Positions 9,878-20,026 of a DNA stretch of 64,000 nucleotides are shown piece by piece. The stretch is taken from the NCBI RefSeq assembly GCF_000021305.1, contig NC_011772.1, positions 3,696,001 to 3,760,000 of the forward strand. Direction: 5' to 3'. Position 1 is the stretch's first letter. Every line of letters starts with the position of its first letter. The notes under the pieces are model-generated. The model saw only the letters and a list, made by a program, of their open reading frames with translations, was not told the DNA's origin and made no database searches. The stretch is from Bacillus cereus G9842 (lineage in GTDB: Bacteria > Bacillota > Bacilli > Bacillales > Bacillaceae_G). The position numbers and the translations under genes were made by a program.

Positions 9878-12556
9878 TCATCCTTTCTTTAACTTTTTCT
9901 GTAAGCGATACAGTTCGTTCATCGCTTCTAAAGGCGTCATATCAAGTAAATCAATTTTTTTAATTTGCGCCAGTACTGCTGTTTCTTTTTGATTTAACGC
10001 AAGCTTGTCTTGTTTCTTCGAAGACTGTTCTCCTCCAAAGAAAGATAGTTGTGATTCTTCCTCAGTCTCTACTTTCGCCTCTAGTACTTCTACTGGCTCT
10101 TCTTTTACAACTACAGGTTCTGGAATAACTTCTTGCTCCTGCACTTTCACTTCTACACGCTTTGGAATAATAATTTCTTCTTGTCCTTCTAGTTGTGCTA
10201 ACACTTCTTTCGCACGGGCAATTAAGCTATCTGGAAGCTCTGCAAGTTGCGCAACGTGGATTCCGTAACTTTTATCTGCTGCTCCATCTTGAATTTTATG
10301 AAGGAATACTACTTTACCATTCTCTTCAATTGCTGAAACGTGTACATTTTTCAGTTGATCTAAACTCTCTTCTAACACAGTCAATTCATGATAATGTGTA
10401 GAAAATAACGTTTTTGCCCCAATTTGGTCATGAATATGTTCAATGATTGCCTGTGCAAGTGCCATGCCATCATACGTAGATGTACCTCGTCCAATTTCAT
10501 CAAATAAAATTAAACTTCTTTCTGATGCGTTTGCAATTGCATTTTTCGCTTCTAACATTTCGACCATAAATGTACTTTGACCTGAAATCAAATCATCTGC
10601 TGCACCAATTCTCGTAAAGATTTGGTCAAATACAGGTAATACTGCTTCTGTCGCTGGTACGAAACAACCAATTTGTGACATAACCGTTACAAGTGCTAAC
10701 TGTCTCATATACGTACTTTTACCAGACATGTTCGGTCCTGTAATTAAAAAGACATCCATCTTCTCTGGCATAATACAATCATTCGGTACATACAATTTCC
10801 CGTTCAATACTTTTTCAACGACAGGATGACGACCATCTTTAATAAAGATTTCACGCTTCGTTGTTAGTACAGGTTTTACAAACTGTTCTTCTTCACTAAC
10901 TGTCGCAAAACTTTGCAGTACGTCTAATTCACTAATTACTTTTGCTAAATGTTGTAATTTCGGAATAAATACTTTTACTTCTTCACGAAGCGCTGTAAAT
11001 AAATCGTATTCTAGTTGTACAATTTTTTCTTCTGCTTCTAAAATTAACGTTTCTTTTTCTTTCAGTTCATCTGTAATGAAACGTTCAGCATTAGCAAGCG
11101 TTTGTTTTCGTTCGTAGCGGCCTTCTGGAAGTGCTGCAAGATTCGCCTTCGTCACTTCAATGTAGTAGCCGAAAATACGGTTGTACCCGATTTTTAACGA
11201 TTTAACTCCTGTAATATCACGCTCTCGTTTTTCAAGCTCAGCGATCCACGTTTTTCCGTTTTTACTAACGTAACGATATTGATCAAGCTTGTCATTATAA
11301 CCGTCTTTAATAATATCTCCATCTTTAATAGAAAGCGGTGGGTTTTCTTGAATACTTCTTCCTAGTAATTCAGTTAAGCTCTCACATGGATCCGCGCCTT
11401 GAATTAACCTTGCTGCATAAGCATTATCTAACAAACTAATCGCTTCTAAAATAGCTGGTACTTGAAGTAAAGATCGTCTTAACTGTAATAAGTCCCGTGC
11501 ATTGACATTACCAAATGCAACTTTTCCTGCTAAACGTTCTAAATCATATACTTCTTTTAATTTTTCTTTTAAATCTTCACGTAAGAAGTAATCATTTACA
11601 AATGTTTCAACCATTTCTAAACGCTCTTCAACTTTTTCTTTCTGAATAAGTGGACGTTCCATCCACTGTTTTAACATACGACCACCCATAGCTGTTTTTG
11701 TTTTATCCAATAGCCATAATAATGATCCTGTTTTTTCTTTCGTTCGAAGTGTTTCCGTCAGCTCTAAATTTCGCTTTGAATGCACATCAATTTTCATAAA
11801 TTGATTCGTATAATAAATTTCTACAGGTTGTAAATGATCTAATGAACGTTTTTGCGTTCTTATCACATAGTTAAATAAGCGTCCAATTGCTTTAATTAAC
11901 TTTGCTTGCGAAACATTTTTCACAAGATGTTCTAATCCTTCAGGAATTGCCGTTGCATCTTCATATGAAATTGTCATTTTTAACGTTTCAGTTAATTTAT
12001 TTAATTCATCTTTAGAAAATGAAGAATCTACAACAATTTCTTTCGAACCAGTTGCATACACTTCCAATAAAATATCTTCTACTGAACCAGTCAATAACGT
12101 TACTGTATTTTGTCCAGTCGTTAAATCATTACAAGCTAAAGCATATGATCCATCTTCAAAATGTGTTAATGCGGCTAAGAAGTTGTTTTCTTTCTCATCA
12201 ATTGTACGCCCTTCCATCATCGTTCCTGGCGTAATTAGTTGTACTACTTCACGGCGCACTACACCTTTAGCTGTTTTTGGATCTTCCACTTGCTCACAAA
12301 CAGCAACTTTATATCCTTTTTCAACAAGTTGTTCAATATAGTTTTTAGCTGCATGATGCGGTACACCGCACATCGGTATACGATCACTACTGCCACCATC
12401 TCGGCTCGTTAATGTAATCTCAAGTTCATGAGCTGCTTTAACGGCATCTTCAAAGAACATTTCATAAAAATCGCCTAATCGGAAAAATAAAAAGGCATCT
12501 TGATAGTCTGCCTTAACCTTTAAATATTGCTGTATCATAGGGGTATATTGCGTCAT
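9878..12556 (-). CDS. mutS: DNA mismatch recognition ATPase MutS
   Basis: MutS binds base mismatches and small loops and recruits MutL. The 892-residue protein shows the N-terminal mismatch-reading motif ([15 protein letters not shown]), the Walker A loop GPNMSGKST near residue 610 and the Walker B/signature [14 protein letters not shown]-terminal segment rich in glutamate and valine precedes a short helical tail that in this family binds the beta clamp or mediates tetramers. GGAGG precedes the ATG. First gene of the mutSL pair. Confidence 0.97.
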   Translation of the reverse strand: MTQYTPMIQQYLKVKADYQDAFLFFRLGDFYEMFFEDAVKAAHELEITLTSRDGGSSDRIPMCGVPHHAAKNYIEQLVEKGYKVAVCEQVEDPKTAKGVVRREVVQLITPGTMMEGRTIDEKENNFLAALTHFEDGSYALACNDLTTGQNTVTLLTGSVEDILLEVYATGSKEIVVDSSFSKDELNKLTETLKMTISYEDATAIPEGLEHLVKNVSQAKLIKAIGRLFNYVIRTQKRSLDHLQPVEIYYTNQFMKIDVHSKRNLELTETLRTKEKTGSLLWLLDKTKTAMGGRMLKQWMERPLIQKEKVEERLEMVETFVNDYFLREDLKEKLKEVYDLERLAGKVAFGNVNARDLLQLRRSLLQVPAILEAISLLDNAYAARLIQGADPCESLTELLGRSIQENPPLSIKDGDIIKDGYNDKLDQYRYVSKNGKTWIAELEKRERDITGVKSLKIGYNRIFGYYIEVTKANLAALPEGRYERKQTLANAERFITDELKEKETLILEAEEKIVQLEYDLFTALREEVKVFIPKLQHLAKVISELDVLQSFATVSEEEQFVKPVLTTKREIFIKDGRHPVVEKVLNGKLYVPNDCIMPEKMDVFLITGPNMSGKSTYMRQLALVTVMSQIGCFVPATEAVLPVFDQIFTRIGAADDLISGQSTFMVEMLEAKNAIANASERSLILFDEIGRGTSTYDGMALAQAIIEHIHDQIGAKTLFSTHYHELTVLEESLDQLKNVHVSAIEENGKVVFLHKIQDGAADKSYGIHVAQLAELPDSLIARAKEVLAQLEGQEEIIIPKRVEVKVQEQEVIPEPVVVKEEPVEVLEAKVETEEESQLSFFGGEQSSKKQDKLALNQKETAVLAQIKKIDLLDMTPLEAMNELYRLQKKLKKG

Positions 12557-12648
12557 ACTTTTCCTCCATAATTCTTACATAGTAATCAATTTTCATATAT
12601 GTCACATTTCACGGACATCCATATCTCCTATTTCAGGAGTCTATCTTC

Positions 12649-12657
12649 ATTATAACA
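12649..12657 (-). promoter_or_regulatory. Extended -10 promoter candidate for mutSL
   Basis: On the minus strand TG-T-TATAAT occurs about 93 bases upstream of the mutS start. The extended -10 is perfect; no convincing -35 is visible, which extended -10 promoters tolerate. Confidence 0.5.
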
Positions 12658-12704
12658 TATTTCATAAAGAATCATGTTCATTCAGCGCCACTTATGTAAA
12701 GTAA

Positions 12705-12733
12705 AAAGCTAGGAAGAACTTCTCCCTAGCTTT
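12705..12733 (-). terminator. Terminator of cotE
   Basis: AAAGCTAGG pairs with CCTAGCTTT, four bases beyond the cotE stop codon, with a T-rich tail on the minus strand. Confidence 0.8.
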
Positions 12734-12736
12734 CTA

Positions 12737-13279
12737 TTACTCTTCTTCTGCATCAACGATAAAGTTCGGATCTAATTCTTCAAATTCATCATCAGCAATT
12801 TGGAAATCATCATCTGATTCTACGCAGCCTTCAGGATTTACACTTACACAAATTTTCGTTTCTCCAACTACTTCTGTTACAAATTCACGTTCTACAGTTA
12901 CAACAATTTTATTACCGTTTGGTGATACAAGCGCTTCTAAACAATTTGGTGGCTGAATAACACGAGCAATAATTTCTAAATCGTCACCAGAAAAGTTTTT
13001 ATCACGATAACCAATGCTTACTTCGTCCGTGTAGTTCACGCGTTCTGTTACAACTTCAGTCTTTGTATTTCCATCAAATGAATACCAAGTGTTCACATCA
13101 TAGAAACCTTCAATTTCCACATGCTTCCCATTCTTTCTTGCTTCGTACGAGTGGTTAATTACCCAGCACCCTAAAATACTTGTTGGTTCATTATTCGATT
13201 CACATGTATGCGTTGACTTTGTATACTTACGTCCTTTTCCAACCACTGCTTTTGTAATAATCTCTCTAAATTCGGACAT
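12737..13279 (-). CDS. cotE: Spore coat morphogenetic protein CotE
   Basis: CotE is made in the mother cell and directs assembly of the outer spore coat (in the B. cereus group also exosporium attachment). The 180-residue protein matches the family in length, in the N-terminal MSEFREIITKAVVGKG segment and in the strongly acidic C-terminal tail (DDEFEELDPNF ... DAEEE). It has its own terminator and sits between mutS and ricA exactly as in B. subtilis. Sigma-E/K promoters are expected upstream, but I could not fix one. Confidence 0.95.
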   Translation of the reverse strand: MSEFREIITKAVVGKGRKYTKSTHTCESNNEPTSILGCWVINHSYEARKNGKHVEIEGFYDVNTWYSFDGNTKTEVVTERVNYTDEVSIGYRDKNFSGDDLEIIARVIQPPNCLEALVSPNGNKIVVTVEREFVTEVVGETKICVSVNPEGCVESDDDFQIADDEFEELDPNFIVDAEEE

Positions 13280-13380
13280 TCGTAACCCTCCTCAATCACT
13301 ATTCACTTAATCATATGCGTGACAATAGCGGAATGTGTCATTCTTTTTTTGAGAAGAACTTACGTTTAATCAACTAAAAA

Positions 13381-13407
13381 AAAGAGATGTCAATATGACA
13401 TCTCTTT
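13381..13407 (-). terminator. Terminator of miaB-ricA
   Basis: AAAGAGATGTCA pairs perfectly with TGACATCTCTTT around a three-base loop, overlapping the ricA stop; a T run follows on the minus strand. Confidence 0.9.
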
Positions 13408-13837
13408 AACAACCACAATTTCCTTTTTTACTTTCTACCGCTGCGCCAGTTTCACCCTTAAGTACATCGCCACCAGTTGAAATTAATATTTCATCTGTTA
13501 CGTTGTTAGAAATTGTACTAGCAACTAACTGTAATAAGTCATTTACATATGTTTGTGAAGATTTAAATTCTTGTACGACTGGAATACTGTCTAACTTATC
13601 TTGCAATGCATCAATTTCAGCTTCTACCTTTTTTAAAGCTTCCCACTTCCCGTAATGCTGCAAGTTTACTGCTTGTTTTTGCAGTGCTTTAATTTCATCG
13701 ATTGCGCGCTTTACATTTTCATTTTTATGAATTTGCGCCTCTGCTTTCTTAAAAAAATCAACTTCTTCTGTTTCAGAAATCATTTTTGCTAATTCTTTTG
13801 CTTGTTCAACAATGTCATCTTTCGAATATACTTTCAT
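13406..13837 (-). CDS. ricA: RicA (YmcA), regulator of biofilm formation, competence and RNA processing
   Basis: RicA forms the Y-complex with RicF (YlbF) and RicT (YaaT). The complex binds Fe-S clusters, works with RNase Y on mRNA maturation and is needed for biofilm, competence and sporulation decisions in B. subtilis. The 143-residue helical protein belongs to the YlbF/YmcA fold and ends in CGC (GNCGC), cysteines consistent with cluster binding. It lies three bases after miaB and shares its terminator. The gene encoding its partner RNase Y (rny) is also in this window. Confidence 0.93.
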   Translation of the reverse strand: MKVYSKDDIVEQAKELAKMISETEEVDFFKKAEAQIHKNENVKRAIDEIKALQKQAVNLQHYGKWEALKKVEAEIDALQDKLDSIPVVQEFKSSQTYVNDLLQLVASTISNNVTDEILISTGGDVLKGETGAAVESKKGNCGC

Positions 13838-13840
13838 CTA

Positions 13841-15370
13841 TTATTTCACCTCAATCGGCTCTTCAACTAATTCCCCGTTAAGAGACCAAGTTTTTGCTTC
13901 CGTTACTTTTACTTTCACAAGCTGACCAATTAAAGATTTTGAAGCGACGAAGTTTACAAGTTTATTCGTGCGAGTATAACCTGCAAGTACTTCCGGATTA
14001 TTTTTACTTTCCCCATCAACTAACACTTCTACAATTTGACCTTTGTAACGACTATTCTTTTCAATTGCCAACGTATTTACTAGTGTATTTAAGCGTTGAA
14101 GACGTTCTTTCTTCACTTCCATAGGTACATTATCTTTCATTTTTGCAGCTGGTGTACCTTCGCGAGGAGAATAAATAAATGTAAAGGCAGTATCAAATCC
14201 TACTTCACGATATAACGACATCGTTTCTTCAAATTGCTCATCTGTTTCATTTGGGAAACCAACGATAATATCTGTTGTTAATACTGCATCTGGAATTGCT
14301 TCTTTAATTTTTCTTACAAGTTCTAAATAATGCTCACGTGAATATTTACGCGCCATAATTTTCAGCATATCTGTACTTCCAGATTGAACTGGTAAATGGA
14401 TATGTTCTACTAAGTTGCCACCTTTGCCAAGCACTTCAATTAAGTGATCATCGAAATCACGTGGATGGCTCGTTGTAAAACGAATACGGGCAATATCAAC
14501 TTTACGAAGTTCGTCCATTAAATCACCAAGACCGTATTCTACATCTTCAAAGTCTTTACCATATGCATTTACGTTCTGTCCAAGTAATGTAATTTCTTTA
14601 TAACCATTCGCAGCTAAATGACGAATCTCTTGGATAATATCTTCTGGACGTCTGCTCCGCTCTTTTCCGCGCGTATACGGTACAATACAATACGTACAGA
14701 ACTTATCACAGCCATACATAATATTTACCCAAGCTTTAATATCACCACGACGTACTTTCGGAAGGTTTTCAATTACGTCGCCTTCCTTTGACCATACTTC
14801 AACTACCGTCTCTTTCGAGAACATCGCATCTTTTAGAATGTACGGTAATCTATGAATATTATGCGTTCCAAATACCATATCTACATGCTGATTTTTTTGC
14901 ATAATTTTATTTACAACAGATTCTTCTTGAGACATACAACCACATACACCAATTAAAAGGTCCGGATTTCTTCGCTTTAGTGACTTTAAATGGCCTAGTT
15001 CACCAAACACTTTATTTTCAGCATTTTCACGAATTGCACAAGTATTTAATAAAACTACATCTGCATCCTCAGTCGAAAAAGTTGGTTCATATCCAAGCGT
15101 TGTGAAAATACCTGCCATTACTTCCGTATCATGCTCATTCATTTGACAACCATATGTACGAATATAGAACTTTCTTCCTGTACCAAAATTGCGAAACTCT
15201 TCAGGTAAGCCAAAATCCCGTTCAATTTTAACTTCTTCTTTCCCTCGCTTTTTCGCATCCTTTAAGGAAGGTGGTTGATATACACTTTCAAAGTATTTAC
15301 TATAATCTTTCTCTTCTTTTTTCGTAGAGGAATTTGCTTGTTGACTTGCTAATCGTTGTTGCTCGTTCAT
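13841..15370 (-). CDS. miaB: tRNA-2-methylthio-N6-isopentenyladenosine synthase MiaB
   Basis: MiaB is a radical-SAM methylthiotransferase that modifies A37 of tRNAs reading UNN codons. The 509-residue protein has the N-terminal UPF0004 domain with cluster cysteines ([26 protein letters not shown]), the radical SAM motif CDKFCTYC near residue 230 and a C-terminal TRAM domain. ATG 15370 is chosen because AAAGGAG lies seven bases upstream; a longer in-frame start at 15415 lacks one. First gene of the miaB-ricA pair. Confidence 0.96.
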
Positions 15371-15760
15371 CGGTAATCTCCTTTCACCCTTAACTATACA
15401 CACTCTATAGTCCATTTTAATGCGCCTAGACTCACCTCAAAAATGGTTAGATAGCTTGAGAGATAACTTGTCCTTTGAAACTTGAGTAATCAATCTAATC
15501 ATTCATAAGAATGAAGTCTTCCCCACGCAAATAGACATTCCCTTTTTATTATTTCTTGTTGTCCTACCCAAAAGCATATTGCTTTATCCCTATAAACATT
15601 ACCATAGTATGACCTGTTTCGCCAATTTTAACAATACAGAGGCCCTTTATTATCTTACATTTCATAAGCAATGAACTTGCCATTTTCATACAACGATTTA
15701 TATATTATTTTACCATTCTGAATTTTCTAAGTAAATAAGACTACCCTATATTTTTCTAAT
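15371..15760. other. Intergenic region upstream of miaB, no gene identified
   Basis: About 390 bases separate miaB from the korB terminator. The minus strand has a 41-codon frame with no ribosome site. No riboswitch signature or strong promoter was seen. Confidence 0.45.
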
Positions 15761-15786
15761 AAAAAAAGGTTGCCACATGGCAACCT
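15761..15786 (-). terminator. Terminator of korAB
   Basis: GGTTGCCA (15768-15775) pairs with TGGCAACC (15778-15785) and a seven-T run follows on the minus strand. Confidence 0.9.
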
Positions 15787-15798
15787 CCTCTTCTTATA

Positions 15799-16665
15799 TT
15801 ACATAAATTCAGCAACAAGCTCATCAAACATTTTCTGATCCATATTTAAATCAGATTTCACTAAAGGCTCTTCACTATAGCCTTTAACAAGTTCTTGATA
15901 TGATGGTTGCTTAGTATTTTGATAAATTAAACCTGTTACTAAACCGTTATTTTCCATTAAAGTTTGCATAGCCATCATGCGATTAGATGGATCATATCCC
16001 TCTACTGTGCTTAGTTTCGTTAAATTCTCTTTAAACCAATCGTAGGTATTTACTTTATTGTAAGTAACACATGGGCTAAATACGTTAATTAATGAAAATC
16101 CTTTATGGTTAATACCAGCTTCAATAATTTGTGTTAATTCTTTTAAATCACTCGAAAAGCTTTGCGCCACAAATGTCGCACCAGCTGTTAAAGCCATTTC
16201 CATTACATTTAGTGATGGTTCAATTGAACCTTGCGGTGTGCTTTTCGTTTTAAATCCAGCTTCACTACGTGGTGAAGTTTGCCCTTTTGTTAACCCGTAA
16301 ATTTGGTTATCCATTACGATGTACGTAATATCGATATTACGACGAATAGAATGGATTGTATGTCCCATACCAATCGCAAATCCATCACCATCACCACCTG
16401 AAGCGATGACTGTTAAATCACGATTTGCCATTTTTACACCTTGTGCAATCGGAAGGGCACGACCATGAATACTATGCACACCATATGAATTAATATAACC
16501 TGAAATACGGCCTGAACAGCCAATACCAGAAATAACAGCAAGTTCATCTGGATTTAAACCAACGTTAGCTGCCGCACGTTGAATTGCAGCTTGCACTGAG
16601 AAGTCTCCGCAACCTGGGCACCAGTTTGGCTTTACACTGTTACGAAAGTCCTTAAATGTTGCCAT
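15799..16665 (-). CDS. korB: 2-oxoacid:ferredoxin oxidoreductase, beta subunit
   Basis: The beta subunit binds thiamine pyrophosphate. Together with the alpha/gamma subunit it oxidatively decarboxylates a 2-oxoacid to its CoA ester and reduces ferredoxin. The 288-residue protein shows WCPGCGDF with cluster/TPP cysteines, the TPP motif GDGDGFAIG ... DNQIYGLTKGQ, and normal family length. Its start overlaps korA by 14 bases, so the two are translationally coupled. 2-Oxoglutarate is the likely substrate by family habit, but pyruvate or branched-chain oxoacids cannot be excluded by sequence. Confidence 0.88.
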   Translation of the reverse strand: MATFKDFRNSVKPNWCPGCGDFSVQAAIQRAAANVGLNPDELAVISGIGCSGRISGYINSYGVHSIHGRALPIAQGVKMANRDLTVIASGGDGDGFAIGMGHTIHSIRRNIDITYIVMDNQIYGLTKGQTSPRSEAGFKTKSTPQGSIEPSLNVMEMALTAGATFVAQSFSSDLKELTQIIEAGINHKGFSLINVFSPCVTYNKVNTYDWFKENLTKLSTVEGYDPSNRMMAMQTLMENNGLVTGLIYQNTKQPSYQELVKGYSEEPLVKSDLNMDQKMFDELVAEFM

Positions 16666-18409
16666 TTAATACAACCCCTTTTTTGCATTCGTTGTAAATC
16701 TCTTTCGGCAAGAATGGGTTTCCATCATATTTTAAAAGACTAGAAATTTTCTCACCATTACCAAGATTCATTTTCATAATGTTAGCAAGCTGACCTGTTG
16801 CATTGTTTTCTACTACTACAACACGCTTCGCCTTTTTCACAAGTGGATCGATTTCAGCTGTTGGGAACGGGTGAATTAAACGTACATGAGCATGGTTTAC
16901 TTTCATACCCTCTTGTTCTAAACGCGTCATTGCCTCTTCGATCGCACCACGAGTTGAGTTAAATCCAACAAGCAATACGTCTGCTTCTTCATGCTTAACA
17001 TTTTTATAAACAGGGGTATTAAACTTCAAGTTTTCCATTTTACGGAAACGTTTGTCCATTTGATCTTTACGGTTTATTGCTGATTCCGATGGTTTTCCAG
17101 TTTCATCATGTTCTACACCTGTAACATGGTGAACACCATTTTTCATACCAGGTAAAACACGCGGTGAAACGCCGTCTTCAGTTACTTCATAACGCTTGAA
17201 GTATGCTTTATTTTCACGTTCTGGTAATTCCGCTTCTAAATCAAGCTTACCACGACGAATTTCCACTTTATCTAATTTAAGTGGTTCTACTGTTTGTTTT
17301 CCTAACGAAAGCTGTAAATCTGTTAAGAAAATAACAGGAACTTGATATTCTTCAGATAAGTTAAATGCTTCTACAATGTCATAGAAAGCTTCTTCAACTG
17401 TACTTGGCGCCATTACGATTTTTGGAATTTCACCATGCGTACCGTAAATCATCGCCATTAAGTCAGACTGTTCTTGTTTCGTTGGTAATCCCGTACTTGG
17501 ACCACCACGTTGTGTATCAACAATTACTAATGGAGTTTCTGTAATACCTGCTAAACCGATTGCTTCCATCATTAATGAAAGACCAGGACCAGCAGATGCA
17601 GTTAATGTACGAACACCAGCATAGTTTGCACCGATTGCCATTGTACAAGCTGCGATTTCATCCTCAGTTTGGATTACTGTTCCGCCGACTTTCGGTAATT
17701 TTTTAATTAAGTATTCCATAATTTCTGATGCAGGTGTGATTGGGTATGCTGACATAAAACGAGCACCACCAGCTACCGCACCAAATGCGATTGCGTCGTT
17801 TCCAATCATAAACATGCGTTTTTTACCATCAGCTTTTTCAAGCTGCATCATGTTTACTTTCTCACCTAGTAATTCTTTCATATATTGAGAGCCGCGTTTA
17901 ATTGCGTCCATATTCTTTTGAACGACTTGCTCTCCTTTACGACCAAAGATTTCTTCAACAACATCTAAATAAGCTGTTTCGTCTAATCCTAATACTGCAC
18001 TTGATGCTCCAACAGCAACCATGTTTTTCATTAATGATGTGCCTAATTCTGAAGCAATATCTGTAAACGGTATCACATATAGATTTACATCTGTATTATC
18101 AGGTATTGTTGGATTAAATTTCGCATCCGCAACTACAATTCCACCTGGACGTAGTTCGTGGAAGTTAAAATCAATTGTTTCTTGGTCAAAAGCAATTAAA
18201 ATATCTAAATCATCTGAGATCGCTCGTACTTCTGTTGTACTTACACGAATTTTATTATTTGTATGGCCGCCTTTTATACGTGATGAGAAGTGGCGGTAAC
18301 CGTATAGGTAATATCCTAATCGGTTTAATGCAATACAGAAGATTTCTCCTGTACTTTCAATTCCTTCACCTTGTTGGCCTCCAACTTTCCATGAAAGTTG
18401 ACTAATCAT
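16652..18409 (-). CDS. korA: 2-oxoacid:ferredoxin oxidoreductase, fused gamma-alpha subunit
   Basis: This 585-residue subunit joins a gamma domain (residues 1-~190, with GGQQGEGIESTG) to the alpha pyrimidine-binding domain (from ~195; GNDAIAFGAVAGGARFMSAYPITP). The TASAGPG motif and a C-terminal CoA/transketolase-C-like part follow. The gamma-alpha fusion with a separate beta subunit is the usual Gram-positive arrangement. GGGGTGTAGGAG precedes ATG 18409. It is first in a two-gene operon. The enzyme needs reduced/oxidised ferredoxin and is expected to be cytoplasmic. Confidence 0.9.
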   Translation of the reverse strand: MISQLSWKVGGQQGEGIESTGEIFCIALNRLGYYLYGYRHFSSRIKGGHTNNKIRVSTTEVRAISDDLDILIAFDQETIDFNFHELRPGGIVVADAKFNPTIPDNTDVNLYVIPFTDIASELGTSLMKNMVAVGASSAVLGLDETAYLDVVEEIFGRKGEQVVQKNMDAIKRGSQYMKELLGEKVNMMQLEKADGKKRMFMIGNDAIAFGAVAGGARFMSAYPITPASEIMEYLIKKLPKVGGTVIQTEDEIAACTMAIGANYAGVRTLTASAGPGLSLMMEAIGLAGITETPLVIVDTQRGGPSTGLPTKQEQSDLMAMIYGTHGEIPKIVMAPSTVEEAFYDIVEAFNLSEEYQVPVIFLTDLQLSLGKQTVEPLKLDKVEIRRGKLDLEAELPERENKAYFKRYEVTEDGVSPRVLPGMKNGVHHVTGVEHDETGKPSESAINRKDQMDKRFRKMENLKFNTPVYKNVKHEEADVLLVGFNSTRGAIEEAMTRLEQEGMKVNHAHVRLIHPFPTAEIDPLVKKAKRVVVVENNATGQLANIMKMNLGNGEKISSLLKYDGNPFLPKEIYNECKKGVVLNGNI

Positions 18410-18634
18410 CTCCTACACCCCTTTTGGCTGCATTCATTGTAGTGTATTTTTTTACAGTAATAGTTTAGCATTTTTTATGCAAATAAACTACAACGGACGC
18501 AAATTATGCCTCTTCTGATTTCCCTGAATCTTTAGTATAAAGCTATTTTGTTTTTCATTCTAGTATTAGGTCTTAAAAAAAGCAATAAAATCAAATGAAT
18601 TAATTTTAATTATTCTGAATTTTAAACCAAAAAC

Positions 18635-19558
18635 TTAAAAACTCATATGTTCAACAAAATTATCATATAAAAATCTTTCTACAGTAGATGCAGCATAGTA
18701 TTTATAAAGCTCATTCATGACATTTTCATAATCTCGGTAGGCAGATACATTGACAACCGTATCTACAATCCCATCAAAATCTGAACCAAACCCTATATTG
18801 TTTTCTCCACCTAGCGAGCAAATATATTCGATATGTTTTACTATATCTGTTATATTTGCTTGTCTTTCACTTGTTAGAAACTGCGGTACAAAAGTAACAC
18901 CGATTATGCTATTTCTCTGTATAAGCGCTTTAATTTGTTCGTCATTTAAATTGCGTGGATGCTCACACAGTTTATAACAATTTGAGTGGGATGCAATTGG
19001 GTTATTTGCAATTTCTATCACATCCCAAAAACTTCTCTCATTTAAATGTGATAGATCCGTCCATAATTGCAAAGTATTCAACTCTTGTACAACTTGTCTA
19101 CCAACAGTAGTTAAACCTGCTCCACGCGTCTCTAGCGCCCCATCAGCTAACAAATTCGCATAGTTCCATGTTAATCCGAAAGAACGTACACCTAACCGAT
19201 AAAACAAACGTAATTTCATCGCTTCTTTGCCAATTGCTTCGCACCCTTCTAACGTTAATAGCGCGCCAACCTCGTCTTGTTTTAATCTATTTATATCCTC
19301 TTTCGTTCGGATAAATCTCACACTTGGTAGCGATAGAATTTCATTATAAAAAATATCTATCATTTGTAATGCCGCTTCAAATCGTTTTTCATACGTCACT
19401 GTTTCTGGCACATATATTGCAAAACATTGTATACTTCCTTGTCTTTCCTTTAACTGTTGAAATGTAATATGTAATTGCGGATCGTTTTTAAAATTCTTTT
19501 TTCCCTTTGCACTCCATAACTGAAAGAGCACATCACAATGAGCATCAAAAATTTTCAT
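18635..19558 (-). CDS. Membrane (renal) dipeptidase family peptidase
   Basis: The 307-residue protein belongs to the M19 zinc dipeptidase family. Metal ligands are visible: DAHCD near the N-terminus (His-x-Asp), the bridging glutamate in LTLEG, DLSH, and SHSNC. The GSDFDG motif lies near residue 250. It should cleave dipeptides, including D-amino-acid-containing ones, in the cytoplasm; no signal peptide is present. ATG 19558 is preferred because GGAGG lies seven bases upstream of it. The gene stands alone at the site where B. subtilis has kbl/tdh near miaB. Confidence 0.9.
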   Translation of the reverse strand: MKIFDAHCDVLFQLWSAKGKKNFKNDPQLHITFQQLKERQGSIQCFAIYVPETVTYEKRFEAALQMIDIFYNEILSLPSVRFIRTKEDINRLKQDEVGALLTLEGCEAIGKEAMKLRLFYRLGVRSFGLTWNYANLLADGALETRGAGLTTVGRQVVQELNTLQLWTDLSHLNERSFWDVIEIANNPIASHSNCYKLCEHPRNLNDEQIKALIQRNSIIGVTFVPQFLTSERQANITDIVKHIEYICSLGGENNIGFGSDFDGIVDTVVNVSAYRDYENVMNELYKYYAASTVERFLYDNFVEHMSF

Positions 19559-19577
19559 TTTCATTCCTCCATTATAA

Positions 19578-19612
19578 AAACAACCTGTTTGCATACTGCA
19601 AACAGGTTGTTT
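19578..19612 (-). terminator. Terminator of spoVS
   Basis: A perfect 15-bp stem (AAACAACCTGTTTGC, 19578-19592, with 19598-19612) and a five-base loop lie five bases after the spoVS stop. Confidence 0.88.
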
Positions 19613-19616
19613 AAAC

Positions 19617-19874
19617 TTAACGAGGTTCTACAATTAATTTTATTGCTGTACGCTCTTCGCCATCAATCATAATATCTGTAAACGCTGGGATACAAATTAG
19701 GTCCAAACCACTAGGCGCTACAAACCCTCTTGCAATTGCTACTGCCTTTACCGCTTGGTTTAATGCACCTGCACCAATAGCTTGAATTTCTGCTGTTCCG
19801 CGTTCGCGAATAACACCTGCAAGTGCACCAGCTACAGAATTAGGGACCGACGTTGCTTTAACTTTTAATATTTC
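19617..19874 (-). CDS. spoVS: Stage V sporulation protein S
   Basis: SpoVS is a small Alba-fold protein needed for coat assembly and progress past stage V in B. subtilis. The 85-residue product (MEILKVKATSVPNSVAG ... IKLIVEPR) matches the family over its whole length. ATG 19874 is preferred over an upstream frame extension because GAGGAGG lies nine bases before it. A near-perfect sigma-H promoter lies 60-90 bases upstream, agreeing with the known sigma-H control of spoVS. Confidence 0.97.
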   Translation of the reverse strand, partial: EILKVKATSVPNSVAGALAGVIRERGTAEIQAIGAGALNQAVKAVAIARGFVAPSGLDLICIPAFTDIMIDGEERTAIKLIVEPR

Positions 19875-19933
19875 CATTCCGCGTTTCCTCCTCGTTTCTT
19901 TAAAAAGTATTAGCAATTATTTCACTTTAACTT

Positions 19934-19963
19934 ATATTCACGAGGAATGGCGCGTATTCCTGC
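19934..19963 (-). promoter_or_regulatory. Sigma-H promoter of spoVS
   Basis: On the minus strand GCAGGAATA (-35, 19963-19955) is separated by 12 bases from CGTGAATAT (-10, 19942-19934). This fits the B. subtilis sigma-H consensus RNAGGAWWW / RNNGAATWW except for one position. Confidence 0.75.
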
Positions 19964-20026
19964 TAAATTTTCGTAATTTTTCTAAAAAATTAAAATATAA
20001 TAACTTATCTAAAATTTAACGGAAAT

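Noticed and set aside
9382..9963. Long antisense frame (193 codons) over mutL
   Set aside because: It is opposite a well-conserved gene, has no ribosome site and reads as a codon-bias shadow.
15580..15710. Forty-one-codon minus-strand frame between miaB and korB
   Set aside because: It lacks a ribosome site and its translation resembles no protein; chance is more likely.
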